Shown here in pieces: positions 1-5,773 of a stretch of 5,777 nucleotides of DNA. The stretch lies in assembly GCA_017996845.1 (NCBI GenBank), contig JAGOGF010000038.1:1-5777 (forward strand), read 5' to 3'. This DNA comes from Butyrivibrio sp. GTDB taxonomy: Bacteria; Bacillota_A; Clostridia; Lachnospirales; Lachnospiraceae. The position numbers and the translations under genes are program-made. Under the pieces are notes generated by a model, which saw nothing but the letters and a program-made list of their open reading frames with translations, did no database searches and was not told the origin of the DNA. How positions within the stretch are numbered: position 1 is the stretch's first letter; every line of letters starts with the position of its first letter.

Positions 1-176
1 ATCCAAACTGCATATTTCCAAAAAATCAAAAATAGCATGAAATGATAAATTCCGACTGACACACAGATTAAATGTTCCATCTGTCTGACTGCCAATTTTT
101 TATCTTCATGCTTATCTGTTTTTACAAAAATAAGATTCTGTAACTGCCTGACCATTCCCAAATGTTCTGATGTCAT
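1..176 (-). CDS. N-terminal part of an unidentified protein, possibly membrane-anchored, cut by the window edge
   Basis: Reading the minus strand from an ATG at 176-174, the frame stays open for 58 codons to the window edge, so the gene is 5'-complete and 3'-truncated here. The start is supported by a purine-rich Shine-Dalgarno (AGGGGGAG at 187-180) and by an in-frame TAG at 188-186, which rules out an upstream extension. The first ~35 residues are polar and charged (MTSEHLGMVRQLQ..., then a KTDKHEDKK cluster around 19-27). Residues ~36-58 are strongly hydrophobic and aromatic (LICVSVGIYHFMLFLIFW...), which fits a first transmembrane helix with a positively charged cytoplasmic N-terminus. I do not recognise the family; a sensor or other membrane protein is possible, but that is a guess. 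It lies downstream of the pckA terminator, so it probably has its own promoter. The call rests on the start signals and the open frame, and could fail if the frame closes just beyond the edge. Confidence 0.5.
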   Translation of the reverse strand, partial: MTSEHLGMVRQLQNLIFVKTDKHEDKKLAVRQMEHLICVSVGIYHFMLFLIFWKYAVW

Positions 177-179
177 CAG

Positions 180-187
180 CTCCCCCT
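180..187 (-). promoter_or_regulatory. Shine-Dalgarno of the left-edge gene
   Basis: The minus strand reads AGGGGGAG, then CTG, then ATG at 176. The spacing from the AGGGGG core to the start is about 5 nt, which is short but workable. It is the main evidence that the open frame at 1-176 is translated. The TAG of a short upstream frame (188-186) overlaps this site. Confidence 0.55.
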
Positions 188-234
188 AACATATAGAAAA
201 GTAATCTAAAAATATCTTAAATATTATTGTTTCT

Positions 235-243
235 AATATATCA
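235..243 (-). promoter_or_regulatory. Candidate extended -10 promoter for the left-edge gene
   Basis: The minus strand reads TGATATATT, matching the extended -10 form TGnTATAAT at all but one position. No good -35 hexamer is seen 16-18 bp upstream (TGGTAT or similar), but an extended -10 can work without one. Transcription would start near 228 and leave a leader of about 50 nt before the ATG at 176. The surroundings are very AT-rich, so chance matches are likely. Confidence 0.3.
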
Positions 244-358
244 TTGATAGTCATAAAATACCATTCTGAGTTATCTCCGATTCCGGTACCCACCAAATAG
301 AAAATGTCTGCATATCAGACCTTTCATTCTCTTTTTCCTGCCTTTTCTGAAACCGGAT

Positions 359-390
359 AAAAAAACGGACGCAGAAAAAACTGCGTCCGT
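359..390 (-). terminator. Intrinsic terminator of pckA
   Basis: ACGGACGCAG (365-374) and CTGCGTCCGT (381-390) form a perfect 10-bp stem around a 6-nt loop. Read on the minus strand, the GC-rich stem runs straight into a stretch of seven T (365-359; the last stem base is part of it). It begins 43 nt after the pckA stop codon. The plus strand has no T-run after the hairpin, so this acts in the pckA direction only. Confidence 0.92.
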
Positions 391-433
391 ACATTCAACT
401 ATCTGATGTCTGATTTTGAATATATTTCAGGAA

Positions 434-2038
434 TTAAAGCTGAGGGCCTGCACTTACAAGTGCCTTTCCAGCTTCATTTCCTTCATACTTTGCAAAGTTC
501 TTCTGGAAACGGGCTGCCAGATCCTTTGCCTTTGTCTCCCATTCGGAAGCATCTGCATAAGTATCTCTCGGATCAAGAATCTTAGGATCTACTCCCGGAA
601 GTTCTGTCGGTACTTCAAAGTTAAAGAACGGCATCTTCTTGGTCGGTGCTGTCTTAATGGATCCATCCAGAATAGCATCAATGATGCCACGAGTATCACG
701 AATAGAAATACGTTTGCCAGTGCCATTCCATCCAGTATTAACAAGATATGCCTTAGCACCACTCTGCTCCATCTTCTTAACGAGTTCTTCTGCATACTTT
801 GTAGGATGCAGTTCCAGGAATGCCTGTCCGAAGCATGCTGAGAAAGTAGGTGTAGGTTCTGTAATGCCACGCTCTGTACCAGCCAGTTTAGCTGTAAAAC
901 CTGACAGGAAATAGTACTTTGTCTGCTCGGGTGTCAGAATAGAAACCGGAGGAAGTACACCAAATGCATCTGCAGAAAGGAAAATCACTTCTTTTGCTGC
1001 AGGAGCTGCTGAAACGGGACGAACAATATTTTTGATATGATCAATCGGATAAGATACACGTGTATTCTCTGTTACGCTCTTATCATCAAAGTCAACCTTA
1101 CCGTTTTCATCAAGTGTAACGTTCTCAAGAAGTGCATTGCGCTTAATTGCATTGTAAATATCAGGCTCTGAATCTTTGTCCAGATTAATAACCTTTGCAT
1201 AGCAGCCGCCTTCAAAGTTAAATACGCCGTTATCATCCCAGCCATGTTCATCATCACCGATCAGCAGACGCTTAGGGTCTGTTGAAAGTGTTGTCTTGCC
1301 TGTTCCGGAAAGTCCGAAGAAAATTGCTGTATTCTGTCCCTGCATATCGGTATTGGCTGAGCAATGCATGGAAGCCATTCCCTTAAGCGGCAGAAAATAG
1401 TTCATCATTGAGAACATTCCCTTCTTCATTTCTCCGCCGTACCAGGTATTAACAATAACCTGTTCTCTGCTGGTAATATTGAACATTACAGCCGTCTCAG
1501 AATTAAGACCAAGTTCCTTGTAATTCTCTACCTTAGCCTTAGAAGCGTTATAAACAACAAAATCAGGTTCAAAGTTCTGGAGCTCTTCTTCGGACGGAAC
1601 AATGAACATGTTCTTAACAAAATGTGCCTGCCAGGCAACTTCTACGATGAAACGGATTGCCATTCTGGAATCCTTGTTTGCACCGCAGAACGCATCCACA
1701 ACATAAAGTTTTTTACCGGAAAGTTCTTTTTGGGCAATGTTCTTAACAACATTCCATGCTTCCTGGGTTGCAGGATGATTATCATTTTTGTATTCGTCGG
1801 ATGTCCACCATACGGTATTCTTGGAATTCTCATCCATGACAATGTACTTATCTTTCGGTGAACGGCCTGTATAAATACCGGTCATAACATTAACTGCGCC
1901 GAGTTCACTGACCTGTCCCTTTTCATAGCCTTCCAGATCTGGCTGTGTCTCTTCCTTGTATAAATCTTCAAATGAAGGATTATATACAATTTCAGTTGTT
2001 CCCATAATACCATACTTTTCCAAATTGATATTCGCCAT
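434..2038 (-). CDS. pckA: Phosphoenolpyruvate carboxykinase (ATP-dependent)
   Basis: This enzyme (EC 4.1.1.49, cytoplasmic) interconverts oxaloacetate + ATP and PEP + ADP + CO2. It serves gluconeogenesis, or in fermenting anaerobes CO2 fixation towards succinate. The 534 residues match the usual ~530-540, so the protein is full length. Family motifs appear in order: GRSPKDKY (58-65, Arg59 for substrate), [11 protein letters not shown] (200-210, Lys206 the likely metal-ligand lysine), SMHCSAN (223-229, His225 metal ligand), the P-loop GLSGTGKTT (242-250, Lys248, Thr249), the acidic GDDEHGW (261-267, Asp262/Asp263), TENTRVSYP (323-331, Arg327) and [15 protein letters not shown] (436-450) near the C-terminus. 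Equivalences to E. coli Pck residues are from memory of that enzyme. The start at 2038 has an AGAGG site 11 nt upstream. The gene is monocistronic as far as visible, with a promoter near 2142 and a terminator at 390-359. No key residue is missing. Confidence 0.98.
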   Translation of the reverse strand: MANINLEKYGIMGTTEIVYNPSFEDLYKEETQPDLEGYEKGQVSELGAVNVMTGIYTGRSPKDKYIVMDENSKNTVWWTSDEYKNDNHPATQEAWNVVKNIAQKELSGKKLYVVDAFCGANKDSRMAIRFIVEVAWQAHFVKNMFIVPSEEELQNFEPDFVVYNASKAKVENYKELGLNSETAVMFNITSREQVIVNTWYGGEMKKGMFSMMNYFLPLKGMASMHCSANTDMQGQNTAIFFGLSGTGKTTLSTDPKRLLIGDDEHGWDDNGVFNFEGGCYAKVINLDKDSEPDIYNAIKRNALLENVTLDENGKVDFDDKSVTENTRVSYPIDHIKNIVRPVSAAPAAKEVIFLSADAFGVLPPVSILTPEQTKYYFLSGFTAKLAGTERGITEPTPTFSACFGQAFLELHPTKYAEELVKKMEQSGAKAYLVNTGWNGTGKRISIRDTRGIIDAILDGSIKTAPTKKMPFFNFEVPTELPGVDPKILDPRDTYADASEWETKAKDLAARFQKNFAKYEGNEAGKALVSAGPQL

Positions 2039-2049
2039 GCTGTTGTTAA

Positions 2050-2054
2050 CCTCT
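2050..2054 (-). promoter_or_regulatory. Shine-Dalgarno of pckA
   Basis: AGAGG on the minus strand lies 11 nt before the ATG at 2038, inside a purine-rich run (AGAAAGAAGAGG). The spacing is somewhat long, but it is the only good match and fits the conserved PckA N-terminus. Confidence 0.65.
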
Positions 2055-2074
2055 TCTTTCTTTATAGTAATTTT

Positions 2075-2087
2075 TTACCATTGGTAA
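2075..2087 (-). promoter_or_regulatory. TTACCA/TGGTAA palindrome in the pckA leader (possible operator)
   Basis: TTACCA (2075-2080) and TGGTAA (2082-2087) form a perfect 6-bp inverted repeat around a single base. The spacer is too short for an RNA hairpin loop, so a DNA-binding site is more plausible. It lies about 50-60 bp downstream of the predicted transcription start, where a bound repressor could block elongation. A similar TTACCA element occurs in the control region at 3204-3221. Its function is inferred. Confidence 0.35.
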
Positions 2088-2109
2088 CTTTACATTAAGC
2101 TATTCAAGT

Positions 2110-2125
2110 CAGGGAGAAATCCCTG
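2110..2125 (-). promoter_or_regulatory. Hairpin near the 5' end of the pckA leader
   Basis: CAGGGA (2110-2115) and TCCCTG (2120-2125) form a 6-bp GC-rich stem with a 4-nt loop (UUUC in the pckA transcript). It starts about 10 nt from the predicted transcript 5' end, a typical position for a stem that protects mRNA from 5' attack. No T-run follows, so it is not a terminator. I see no competing alternative pairing or riboswitch core. Confidence 0.5.
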
Positions 2126-2141
2126 CTAGAATGCCATTGTC

Positions 2142-2147
2142 ATTATA
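2142..2147 (-). promoter_or_regulatory. pckA promoter -10 box
   Basis: A consensus TATAAT lies on the minus strand (CTAGTATAATGAC). It predicts a start near 2135 and a leader of about 97 nt. The -35 region is poor: the best hexamer at 17-bp spacing is TGTACT. This suggests that the promoter needs an activator, or is tuned by the repeat that covers the -35 position. Confidence 0.6.
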
Positions 2148-2156
2148 CTAGATAAT

Positions 2157-2181
2157 CTTTAAAAAGTACACTTTAAAAAGT
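2157..2181. repeat. Tandem CTTTAAAAAGT element over the pckA -35 region
   Basis: CTTTAAAAAGT occurs exactly twice, at 2157-2167 and 2171-2181, with a 14-bp period. The second copy is embedded in a perfect inverted repeat CACTTT-AA-AAAGTG (2170-2183). The pair sits 10-40 bp upstream of the pckA -10 box, covering the -35 region. It looks like a regulator site or an UP-like A/T tract. The regulator cannot be named from sequence. Confidence 0.5.
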
Positions 2182-2213
2182 GCATTATTCTGTTATTTTA
2201 GAAGAAATTTATA

Positions 2214-2249
2214 AAAAGATTACATAATTTGTGCATTATGTAATCTTTT
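2214..2249 (-). terminator. Intrinsic terminator of the AraC-family gene
   Basis: AAAAGATTACATAAT (2214-2228) and ATTATGTAATCTTTT (2235-2249) pair perfectly over 15 bp with a 6-nt loop (TTGTGC). On the minus strand the stem ends in a T5 run (2217-2213). It begins 37 nt after the stop codon of the regulator at 2287. The stem is AT-rich but long. It also ends in T4 on the plus strand, so it may work weakly in both directions, but no plus-strand gene ends here. Confidence 0.8.
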
Positions 2250-2286
2250 CTTCGCTATTCTTTGCTGTTTTGTATAATTGTATGTT

Positions 2287-3147
2287 TTATTCTCCCCGAT
2301 GTTTCTGTCGATACTTTCCGGGTGTCATTTTCTCACTTTTTTTAAAAACCCTGATCATATGACTGCAATCAGCAAAGCCACACTCATGACTGATATAATT
2401 CAGATCAAAATCGGTAAACTGCAGCATCTCGCATACCCTGTTCACCCGGATATAGGATATATATTCCGCACAGCTTCTACCATACATTTCCCGAAACAGC
2501 TTTGCAAAATGAGAATAGCTCATATGAAAATTCCGGGCAAGATCCTGTACAACCAAATTCTCACCTGCATGTGCATAGATATATGCCGCTACGTTTCTAA
2601 TCTCACTATTTTGTGTAATGGCACGATCCGTATCAAATCCCATATTTCTCCAGCTGCGAACTATTTCTAACAGAAGTTCAATCGTATAACATCTGATCAA
2701 CAGACTGGATCCGTATTTTCTTCCTTCTGTTTCCATTATAATCTGTTGAAACAGTTGCTCCGTCTGTAAACCTGCAAGCATTTCTCTGGTAAGAAGCATA
2801 GGCGCCTTGGGATCTCCCTGCGCACAGGAAAATAATGTCCCGAAATTAGAATCTCCAAGACCTGCATTTCCAAGAAGATATGGATCAAATTTCAGTACCT
2901 GATAAGTTGCCGACTGATCCATTCCATTTATGAAATGCACTGTTTTGGGCGGAAAGACAGCCAGCTGACCTTCTTCGATTCGAATTTTCCTGCTTCCGTC
3001 TCCGATCATTCCTCCATTTTTTATAAAATAGATTATTTCCATATAATAATGCCAGTGTGCCCTGATCCCGTTTTCAGGAGTTAATTTATACTCAAATGCC
3101 TCATATGGGGTCCTCAGCACATCTATTTCTTCATAAAAAGCTTCCAT
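2287..3147 (-). CDS. AraC-family transcriptional regulator with cupin-like sensor domain
   Basis: This 286-residue protein has the standard two-domain AraC layout. Residues ~15-95 form a cupin/AraC-type ligand-binding fold (HWHYYMEIIYF from His31, a conserved His-x-His and Glu, then IEEGQLAVFPPKTVHF at 57-72). Residues ~185-282 carry the paired helix-turn-helix DNA-binding domain: first helix pair around QDLARNFHMSYSHFAKLFRE (201-220), second at ISHECGFADCSHMIRVFKK (252-270), followed by the signature tail MTPGKYR (274-280). The linker (~100-180) is not distinctive. The start at 3147 follows a good GAGG site 5 nt upstream. It is transcribed divergently from the beta-mannosidase gene 148 bp away, so local control of that gene by a sugar or mannoside is the natural inference; the ligand is unknown. 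It ends before its own hairpin terminator (2249-2214) and seems monocistronic. Its length and motifs are normal. Confidence 0.93.
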   Translation of the reverse strand: MEAFYEEIDVLRTPYEAFEYKLTPENGIRAHWHYYMEIIYFIKNGGMIGDGSRKIRIEEGQLAVFPPKTVHFINGMDQSATYQVLKFDPYLLGNAGLGDSNFGTLFSCAQGDPKAPMLLTREMLAGLQTEQLFQQIIMETEGRKYGSSLLIRCYTIELLLEIVRSWRNMGFDTDRAITQNSEIRNVAAYIYAHAGENLVVQDLARNFHMSYSHFAKLFREMYGRSCAEYISYIRVNRVCEMLQFTDFDLNYISHECGFADCSHMIRVFKKSEKMTPGKYRQKHRGE

Positions 3148-3152
3148 TTTTT

Positions 3153-3156
3153 CCTC
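3153..3156 (-). promoter_or_regulatory. Shine-Dalgarno of the AraC-family gene
   Basis: The minus strand reads TTGAGGAAAAA then ATG, so GAGG lies 5 nt before the start at 3147. This supports the chosen start. The site is only 3 nt from the leader inverted repeat at 3160-3180. Confidence 0.7.
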
Positions 3157-3159
3157 AAT

Positions 3160-3180
3160 AAAATAGATTTGTTCTATTTT
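3160..3180 (-). promoter_or_regulatory. Inverted repeat in the AraC-gene leader
   Basis: AAAATAGA (3160-3167) and TCTATTTT (3173-3180) are an exact 8-bp inverted repeat around TTTGT. It lies between the predicted transcription start (~3185) and the Shine-Dalgarno, so it could be an operator for autoregulation or a weak RNA stem beside the ribosome site. The stem is AT-rich with one G-C pair per arm, so the RNA form would be of low stability. Confidence 0.4.
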
Positions 3181-3191
3181 TCAACATTCTT

Positions 3192-3221
3192 ATTATATCA
3201 TGTTGGTACCATCACTGGTAA
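3192..3221 (-). promoter_or_regulatory. Promoter of the AraC-family gene (extended -10)
   Basis: The minus strand carries TGATATAAT (3200-3192), a perfect extended -10. An 18-bp spacer separates the TATAAT from TTACCA (3221-3216), which matches four of six bases of TTGACA. The start would be near 3185, giving a leader of about 37 nt. The element overlaps the oppositely oriented promoter at 3203-3232. Confidence 0.6.
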
Positions 3222-3232
3222 AATTATATAAA
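3203..3232 (+). promoter_or_regulatory. Candidate promoter of the beta-mannosidase gene
   Basis: TTGGTA (3203-3208, four of six matches to TTGACA) and TATAAA (3227-3232) are separated by 18 bp; TATATA at 3225-3230 with a 16-bp spacer is an alternative. The start would be near 3239, giving a leader of about 57 nt. The promoter is mediocre and overlaps the AraC-gene promoter on the other strand. An activated promoter further downstream, around TAATAT at 3252-3257, cannot be excluded. Confidence 0.45.
3204..3211. promoter_or_regulatory. TGGTACCA palindrome (possible operator)
   Basis: This perfect 8-bp palindrome sits within both divergent promoters, overlapping the -35 of the plus-strand one and lying in the spacer of the minus-strand one. 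Palindromes of the form TnGT-ACnA resemble FadR-type GntR operators, but no such regulator is encoded here. A role as part of the AraC-protein binding region is equally possible. A short palindrome can occur by chance. Confidence 0.3.
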
Positions 3233-3245
3233 TATCAGGTAAATG
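3215..3245 (+). repeat. Direct repeat CTGGTAAAAT / CAGGTAAATG, 21-bp spacing (possible AraC-type half-sites)
   Basis: CTGGTAAAAT (3215-3224) and CAGGTAAATG (3236-3245) share C(T/A)GGTAAA and start exactly 21 bp apart, two helical turns. AraC-family proteins typically bind tandem half-sites in the same orientation at about this distance, and such a regulator is encoded next door. The repeats flank the candidate -10 at 3227-3232, so binding there would repress that promoter or serve one further downstream. A third GGTA (3205-3208) lies 12 bp upstream. Confidence 0.4.
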
Positions 3246-3281
3246 CAGAAATAATATTATCTCAATACTGAATTTACAAAT

Positions 3282-3287
3282 GGAGGA
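3282..3287 (+). promoter_or_regulatory. Shine-Dalgarno of the beta-mannosidase gene
   Basis: GGAGGA ends 8 nt before the ATG at 3296, a near-perfect site at ideal distance. It settles the start. The ATG at 3280-3282 overlaps the site and is in another frame, so it is not the start. Confidence 0.88.
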
Positions 3288-3295
3288 ATTATCTT

Positions 3296-5773
3296 ATGAT
3301 AAAAGAAACGATCCAAAGCAGCTTTCAAATGCGCCGTACAGGTGAAAGCGAATGGTTTCCGGCAACAGTCCCAGGTTCCGTATATGGTGACCTTCTGGCA
3401 AATGGCAAAATGGAAGACCCTTTCTATCGTGCCAATGAAGAAGATGCACTGAAACTGATGGAATATGACTATGAATATGAAACTGTCTTTGATGCGCAGA
3501 AAGCATTCCTTAACTGCGAACAGACAATGCTTTCTTTTGAGGGACTTGATACCCTTGCTGATATTTCTCTGAACGGACAGTTTCTGGGGCATGCCGACAA
3601 TATGCACCGTGTATGGGAATATTCTGTCAAAGATATTCTTACAGAAACAGCCAATCATCTGCACATTGTTTTTCATTCTCCGGTAAAATTTTTCCGCGAA
3701 GCCTATGCACAGAATCCCCTGAGTGGTTCAAGCGACTGTATTGACGGCTTCTCCATGCTCAGAAAAGCACATTCCATGTCTGGATGGGACTGGGGTCCGC
3801 GTCTGCCTGATGCTGGAATCTGGCGCAATATTAATTTGATTGGTATTGATGATGCAAGATTTGAAAATGTATATATCATGCAGAACCATGAAAAGAAATC
3901 ATCCGACGGACTGACCGAAGTTAAGCTTTCTTTTCGAATTGATTTCAAGAGGCTCAATACCAAGCATGCACTTCGCTTTTTCGATGATCCGGAGGCTGCA
4001 GATTACGCTTTCCATGTTGATGTTTTTGATCCAAACGGACAACAAATCGCTTCAGAAGATAATGCAGAAGAAATTCTTATCTCTGATCCGCAGCTTTGGT
4101 GGCCAAATGGCTATGGTGCTCACCCGCTTTATCAAGTGCGTATTACTTTATTGCGTGGAGATACAGAACTTGACCGCATAGAAAAAAATATCGGTCTGCG
4201 CACGATGACAATGACCATTCAGAAAGATGAACACGGTGAAAGCTTTGCCCCAACCGTTAACGGTGTACAGTTCTTTGCAATGGGTGCTGACTATATTCCG
4301 GAAGACAATCTTCTGGGCAGAGTGAATCCGCAGCGGACACATAAACTTCTGGAAGACTGTATTGCCGCAAACTTCAACTTTATTCGGGTGTGGGGCGGCG
4401 GTTATTATCCGGATGACTGGTTCTATGATTCCTGTGATGAGCTGGGTCTGTTCGTATGGCAGGATTTCATGTTTGCATGCGCAGTTTATGATCTTTCACC
4501 TGCATTTGAGAAAAATATCCGTGCAGAATTTGTTGATAATATCAGGCGTCTTCGTCACCATGCCTCCCTTGCGCTCTGGTGCGGAAATAATGAGATTGAA
4601 TCATCCATTACCTGGTGGGATTTCCCCCAGAAATACCGGGCTGATTATATAAAATTATTTGAATATATCATTCCGTCCATATTACAGGATGAAGATCCAC
4701 AACGTTTTTACTGGCCTTCCAGCCCTTCTTCTGTTGGTAATTTTGATAATCCGTGTGATGAGAAGCGCGGCGATTCTCATTACTGGGATGTATGGCATGG
4801 CAACAAACCTTTTACGGAATACAGAAAATTCAATTTCCGTTTTCTTTCCGAATTTGGTTTTCAGTCATTTCCTTGCCTTGCAAGCGTAAAACAATTTACG
4901 CTGCCGGAAGACCGCAATATCTTTTCCTATGTGATGGAGAAACATCAGCGTAATGGATCTGCAAATGGAAAAATCATGACTTATCTGGAACAGACTTATC
5001 TTTATCCGACTGATTTTGATACACTTTTGTATGCATCACAGCTTTTGCAGGCAGATGCCATCCGTTATGGTGTTGAACACTTCCGCCGCATCAGAGGTAT
5101 CTGTATGGGGACCATTTACTGGCAGCTCAATGACTGCTGGCCGGTAGCTTCGTGGGCATCCATTGATTACTACGGCCGCTGGAAAGCACTTCATTATATG
5201 GCGAAACGGTTTTTTGCACCTGTCATGCTATCCTGTGCAGAAGAAGGCACACTGACGCAAAATACCAATGTGAATGCACAGCCTTTTGATCTGAAAAAAT
5301 CCATTCACCTGTGTCTGTCAAATGAGACTATGCAACAGCGTACTGTCACTGTTCGCTGGGCGCTTCGTGACACCTGGGGTAATATCATTTCTGAAAATGA
5401 AAAAGAGCTTACAGTAAAGCCGCTTACTTCCGCATGGCTGGAACAGGAAGAACTCCCAGATGCTGATATTTATGAAAACTATGTCAGCTATGAAGCACTG
5501 GAGAATGGAACAATTGTTTCCAGCGGCAGCGTACTGCTATGCGCGCCGAAGTTCTTCCATTTCAGACATCCTGCACTTACCTGTCAGGTAAATGGTGATA
5601 ACCTCATCATTTCCGCTTCCGCTTATGCCAGAAGTGTAGAAATCGCCGATGAAGACGGTACACTTCTTTTGTCCGACAATTACTTTGATATGAATGCCGG
5701 AACAAAAGAAATTACGATTCTGGAAGGGACTGCAAAGAAACTTTCGCTTCGCAGTGTATATGATATCCGGTAA
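3296..5773 (+). CDS. Beta-mannosidase, glycoside hydrolase family 2
   Basis: This 825-residue enzyme is expected to release mannose from the non-reducing end of beta-mannosides (EC 3.2.1.25) with retention of configuration. There is no signal peptide, so it should act in the cytoplasm on imported mannobiose, manno-oligosaccharides or Man-beta-GlcNAc from N-glycans. Domains in order: GH2 sugar-binding beta-sandwich (~1-185, with ATVPGSVYGDLL at 23-34 and MSGWDWGPRLPDAGIWRNI at 161-179, hallmarks of beta-mannosidases rather than beta-galactosidases), Ig-like domain (~190-305), TIM barrel (~310-640), then two C-terminal beta domains (~645-745 and ~750-825). Glu433 in LWCGNNEIE is the predicted acid/base. 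Glu519 in FLSEFGFQSFP is the predicted nucleophile. RVWGGGYYPDDWFYDSCDEL (364-383), VWQDFMFA (387-394) and YWQLNDCWPVASW (608-620) are further family motifs. The length is typical of the family and the frame is intact to its TAA. The gene is divergent from the AraC-family gene, its likely regulator. An exo-beta-mannosaminidase or related GH2 specificity is a less likely alternative. Confidence 0.95.
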   Translation: MIKETIQSSFQMRRTGESEWFPATVPGSVYGDLLANGKMEDPFYRANEEDALKLMEYDYEYETVFDAQKAFLNCEQTMLSFEGLDTLADISLNGQFLGHADNMHRVWEYSVKDILTETANHLHIVFHSPVKFFREAYAQNPLSGSSDCIDGFSMLRKAHSMSGWDWGPRLPDAGIWRNINLIGIDDARFENVYIMQNHEKKSSDGLTEVKLSFRIDFKRLNTKHALRFFDDPEAADYAFHVDVFDPNGQQIASEDNAEEILISDPQLWWPNGYGAHPLYQVRITLLRGDTELDRIEKNIGLRTMTMTIQKDEHGESFAPTVNGVQFFAMGADYIPEDNLLGRVNPQRTHKLLEDCIAANFNFIRVWGGGYYPDDWFYDSCDELGLFVWQDFMFACAVYDLSPAFEKNIRAEFVDNIRRLRHHASLALWCGNNEIESSITWWDFPQKYRADYIKLFEYIIPSILQDEDPQRFYWPSSPSSVGNFDNPCDEKRGDSHYWDVWHGNKPFTEYRKFNFRFLSEFGFQSFPCLASVKQFTLPEDRNIFSYVMEKHQRNGSANGKIMTYLEQTYLYPTDFDTLLYASQLLQADAIRYGVEHFRRIRGICMGTIYWQLNDCWPVASWASIDYYGRWKALHYMAKRFFAPVMLSCAEEGTLTQNTNVNAQPFDLKKSIHLCLSNETMQQRTVTVRWALRDTWGNIISENEKELTVKPLTSAWLEQEELPDADIYENYVSYEALENGTIVSSGSVLLCAPKFFHFRHPALTCQVNGDNLIISASAYARSVEIADEDGTLLLSDNYFDMNAGTKEITILEGTAKKLSLRSVYDIR

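Noticed and set aside
285..290. GGTACC matching the palindrome at 3205-3210
   Set aside because: Only six bases are shared and the flanks differ (CCGGTACCCA versus TTGGTACCAT), so a common site is not supported.
416..841. Plus-strand open frame of 141 codons opposite the 3' end of pckA
   Set aside because: It lies antisense to the well-conserved pckA coding region, has no Shine-Dalgarno and shows low-complexity, Cys/Ser/Ile-rich text typical of a shadow frame.
2061..2087. Second possible pckA promoter (TATAAA at 2061-2066 with TTACCA at 2082-2087)
   Set aside because: The spacer is only 15 bp, and transcription would start at or within the Shine-Dalgarno (2050-2054), leaving no usable ribosome site.
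2039..2135. Riboswitch or T-box in the pckA leader
   Set aside because: The leader is about 97 nt with one simple hairpin, no terminator/antiterminator pair and no conserved riboswitch core that I can recognise.
2278..2670. Plus-strand open frame of 130 codons opposite the AraC-family gene
   Set aside because: It is antisense to the conserved helix-turn-helix region, with no ribosome site and no recognisable domain.
3257..3676. Minus-strand open frame of 139 codons overlapping the mannosidase start
   Set aside because: It overlaps the conserved N-terminus of the mannosidase and its control region, and its text is not protein-like; it is a shadow of the plus-strand gene.
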